This document shows positions 62,948 through 64,000 of a stretch of DNA of 64,000 bases, one piece after another; within the stretch, counting starts at the first letter, position 1; every line of letters begins with the position of its first letter. This stretch comes from Trematomus loennbergii (lineage: Eukaryota > Chordata > Actinopteri > Perciformes > Nototheniidae). The notes under the pieces are model-generated. The model made no database searches and was not told the DNA's origin. It was given only the letters and a program-made list of their open reading frames with translations. The position numbers and the translations under genes are program-made. The stretch lies in assembly GCA_012861695.1 (NCBI GenBank), contig JAAOOA010000056.1, forward strand, positions 8,841,207 through 8,905,206, in the 5' to 3' direction.

Positions 62948-64000
62948 CTGCAACATGATGAGATTATCAAACAAATATCGGTTCACCCTTAATATTGTCA
63001 CCTTTTTGTTAAGATTGGACTAAGTTGTAAACTTTTTCTCATACCATTCACTTACTGTCTTTTACCTATTTTAATTTTGTTTGAACGTTCACGTTGAGAT
63101 TACTACCCAGCTACTACCCAGAAAAACCTTAACTGCACGACTCGATGGACATTTATGGATTTTTTTGTAACGTACAGCAGTAGCAACTGATGTATCTCAT
63201 TCTCTCGTCTAGAAAACGGAAGAGGTGTTCAATTGATTTAGAATATTTCCAGGGACTGTTGCACCAATTTTCAGATCATTAACATCAGGATTGTAAACGA
63301 GAGGATGTTTAACAAAAAAATTAAATTTCTCCGTCAATTTATTTGTATTTTTATTCTTGACACTGCAAATTGTTGCTCATCACTTAGAATATCTCTACCC
63401 TGCCAAGCTTTTTAAAACAGATTTCTATATAAGAGGATATAAGAGGCTGTATATTTGTTGTTCCTTGTGTATGCCCCAAAACCCTAGAGCAAATGTATTG
63501 TACTGTATGTGATCACCCAATTACTGGATTATGATTAAGATATTTTGCCCTAGATTTAGGCTTATTAGGAGTGGATGTACTAGGTCTGCAACCCTACTGC
63601 CCACAGATACTTATGAAGCTAATTATTGGTGGTATGTATGAAAGCTGTGGTTTGACAAGTAACCATTGTTCCCAAAAGTTACAGCCGTTCCTGTTCCAAC
63701 CGAAAGGCAATTAACAAAAAGTATTAAAAAAGATGTATTATATTAAAAAATATATAATAAATTGTTTAAAGCCCTTACATTTCGATGTGTTGTTTTCCTG
63801 GAGTCCTGGCTTTGAGTTCATTCTTTGTTGAATCTTTGGTCTGTTATTTTCCTTCCTTCACCTCTAGCTCCACTCGTACTAACTTGTAACTGAGCATTTT
63901 AACATTGGGGAGTTGTTATTTTTACTGGAAATATAATAACACTTCTTCTGCTATGTGTTAAGTGGTGACAGCTAAATCTCCACTGTCCTCGTAATTGTCC
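62948..64000. other. Flanking non-coding sequence
   Basis: AT-rich sequence with no further exon-like segment recognised. If 62864-62947 is an exon, this would be the intron upstream of it. Confidence 0.4.

Overview
This window is vertebrate nuclear DNA, almost certainly from a ray-finned (teleost) fish. It has one split zinc-finger gene with GT/AG introns, AT-rich introns and intergenic DNA, long CA/TG microsatellites, and many DNA-transposon remnants (hAT-like elements with 8-bp target duplications, TTAA-flanked MITEs) of the sort that fill fish genomes. There is no bacterial, plasmid or phage architecture.

Layout. Positions 1-23,230 hold the 5' part of one minus-strand gene, recognised as znf407 (zinc finger protein 407). 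A non-coding first exon ends at 23,162. Coding exons lie at 21,559-20,897, 20,721-18,506 and 12,983-12,869, and the last intron runs off the left edge, so the 3' zinc fingers and C-terminus are outside the window. Splice phases agree at both joins and the C-terminal half matches the vertebrate protein closely. The reading frame is broken twice inside exons (about 21,023-21,077 and 19,722-19,724). Both breaks look like a single missing base, so a consensus error is more likely than a dead gene. The big introns hold a few MITEs, simple repeats and GC-balanced, TAAT-rich stretches that look like conserved non-coding elements.

Positions 23,300-62,800 have no recognisable host gene and are dominated by transposons. 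The clearest are a 920-bp hAT deletion derivative (23,807-24,726, perfect 8-bp duplication) and a solo LTR (31,697-32,298, perfect 5-bp duplication). A nested transposon complex occupies 35,906-46,678, where up to five successive insertions can be unpacked from their duplications and inverted repeats. A 4.9-kb inverted-repeat element (50,931-55,833) has a left end expanded into about 60 copies of a 20-bp repeat; it carries a long palindromic insertion and the first exon of a TTF-zinc-finger (hAT-type) transposase. A further nested pair lies at 56,073-57,513. Two long, oppositely oriented dinucleotide arrays follow at 58.2-58.5 kb.

Near the right end one short exon-like segment (minus strand, 62,864-62,947) has good splice sites and one open frame, and may belong to a neighbouring gene I could not identify. 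I found no convincing new enzymatic or defence system. The most unusual structures are the nested transposon complex and the asymmetric 20-bp array.
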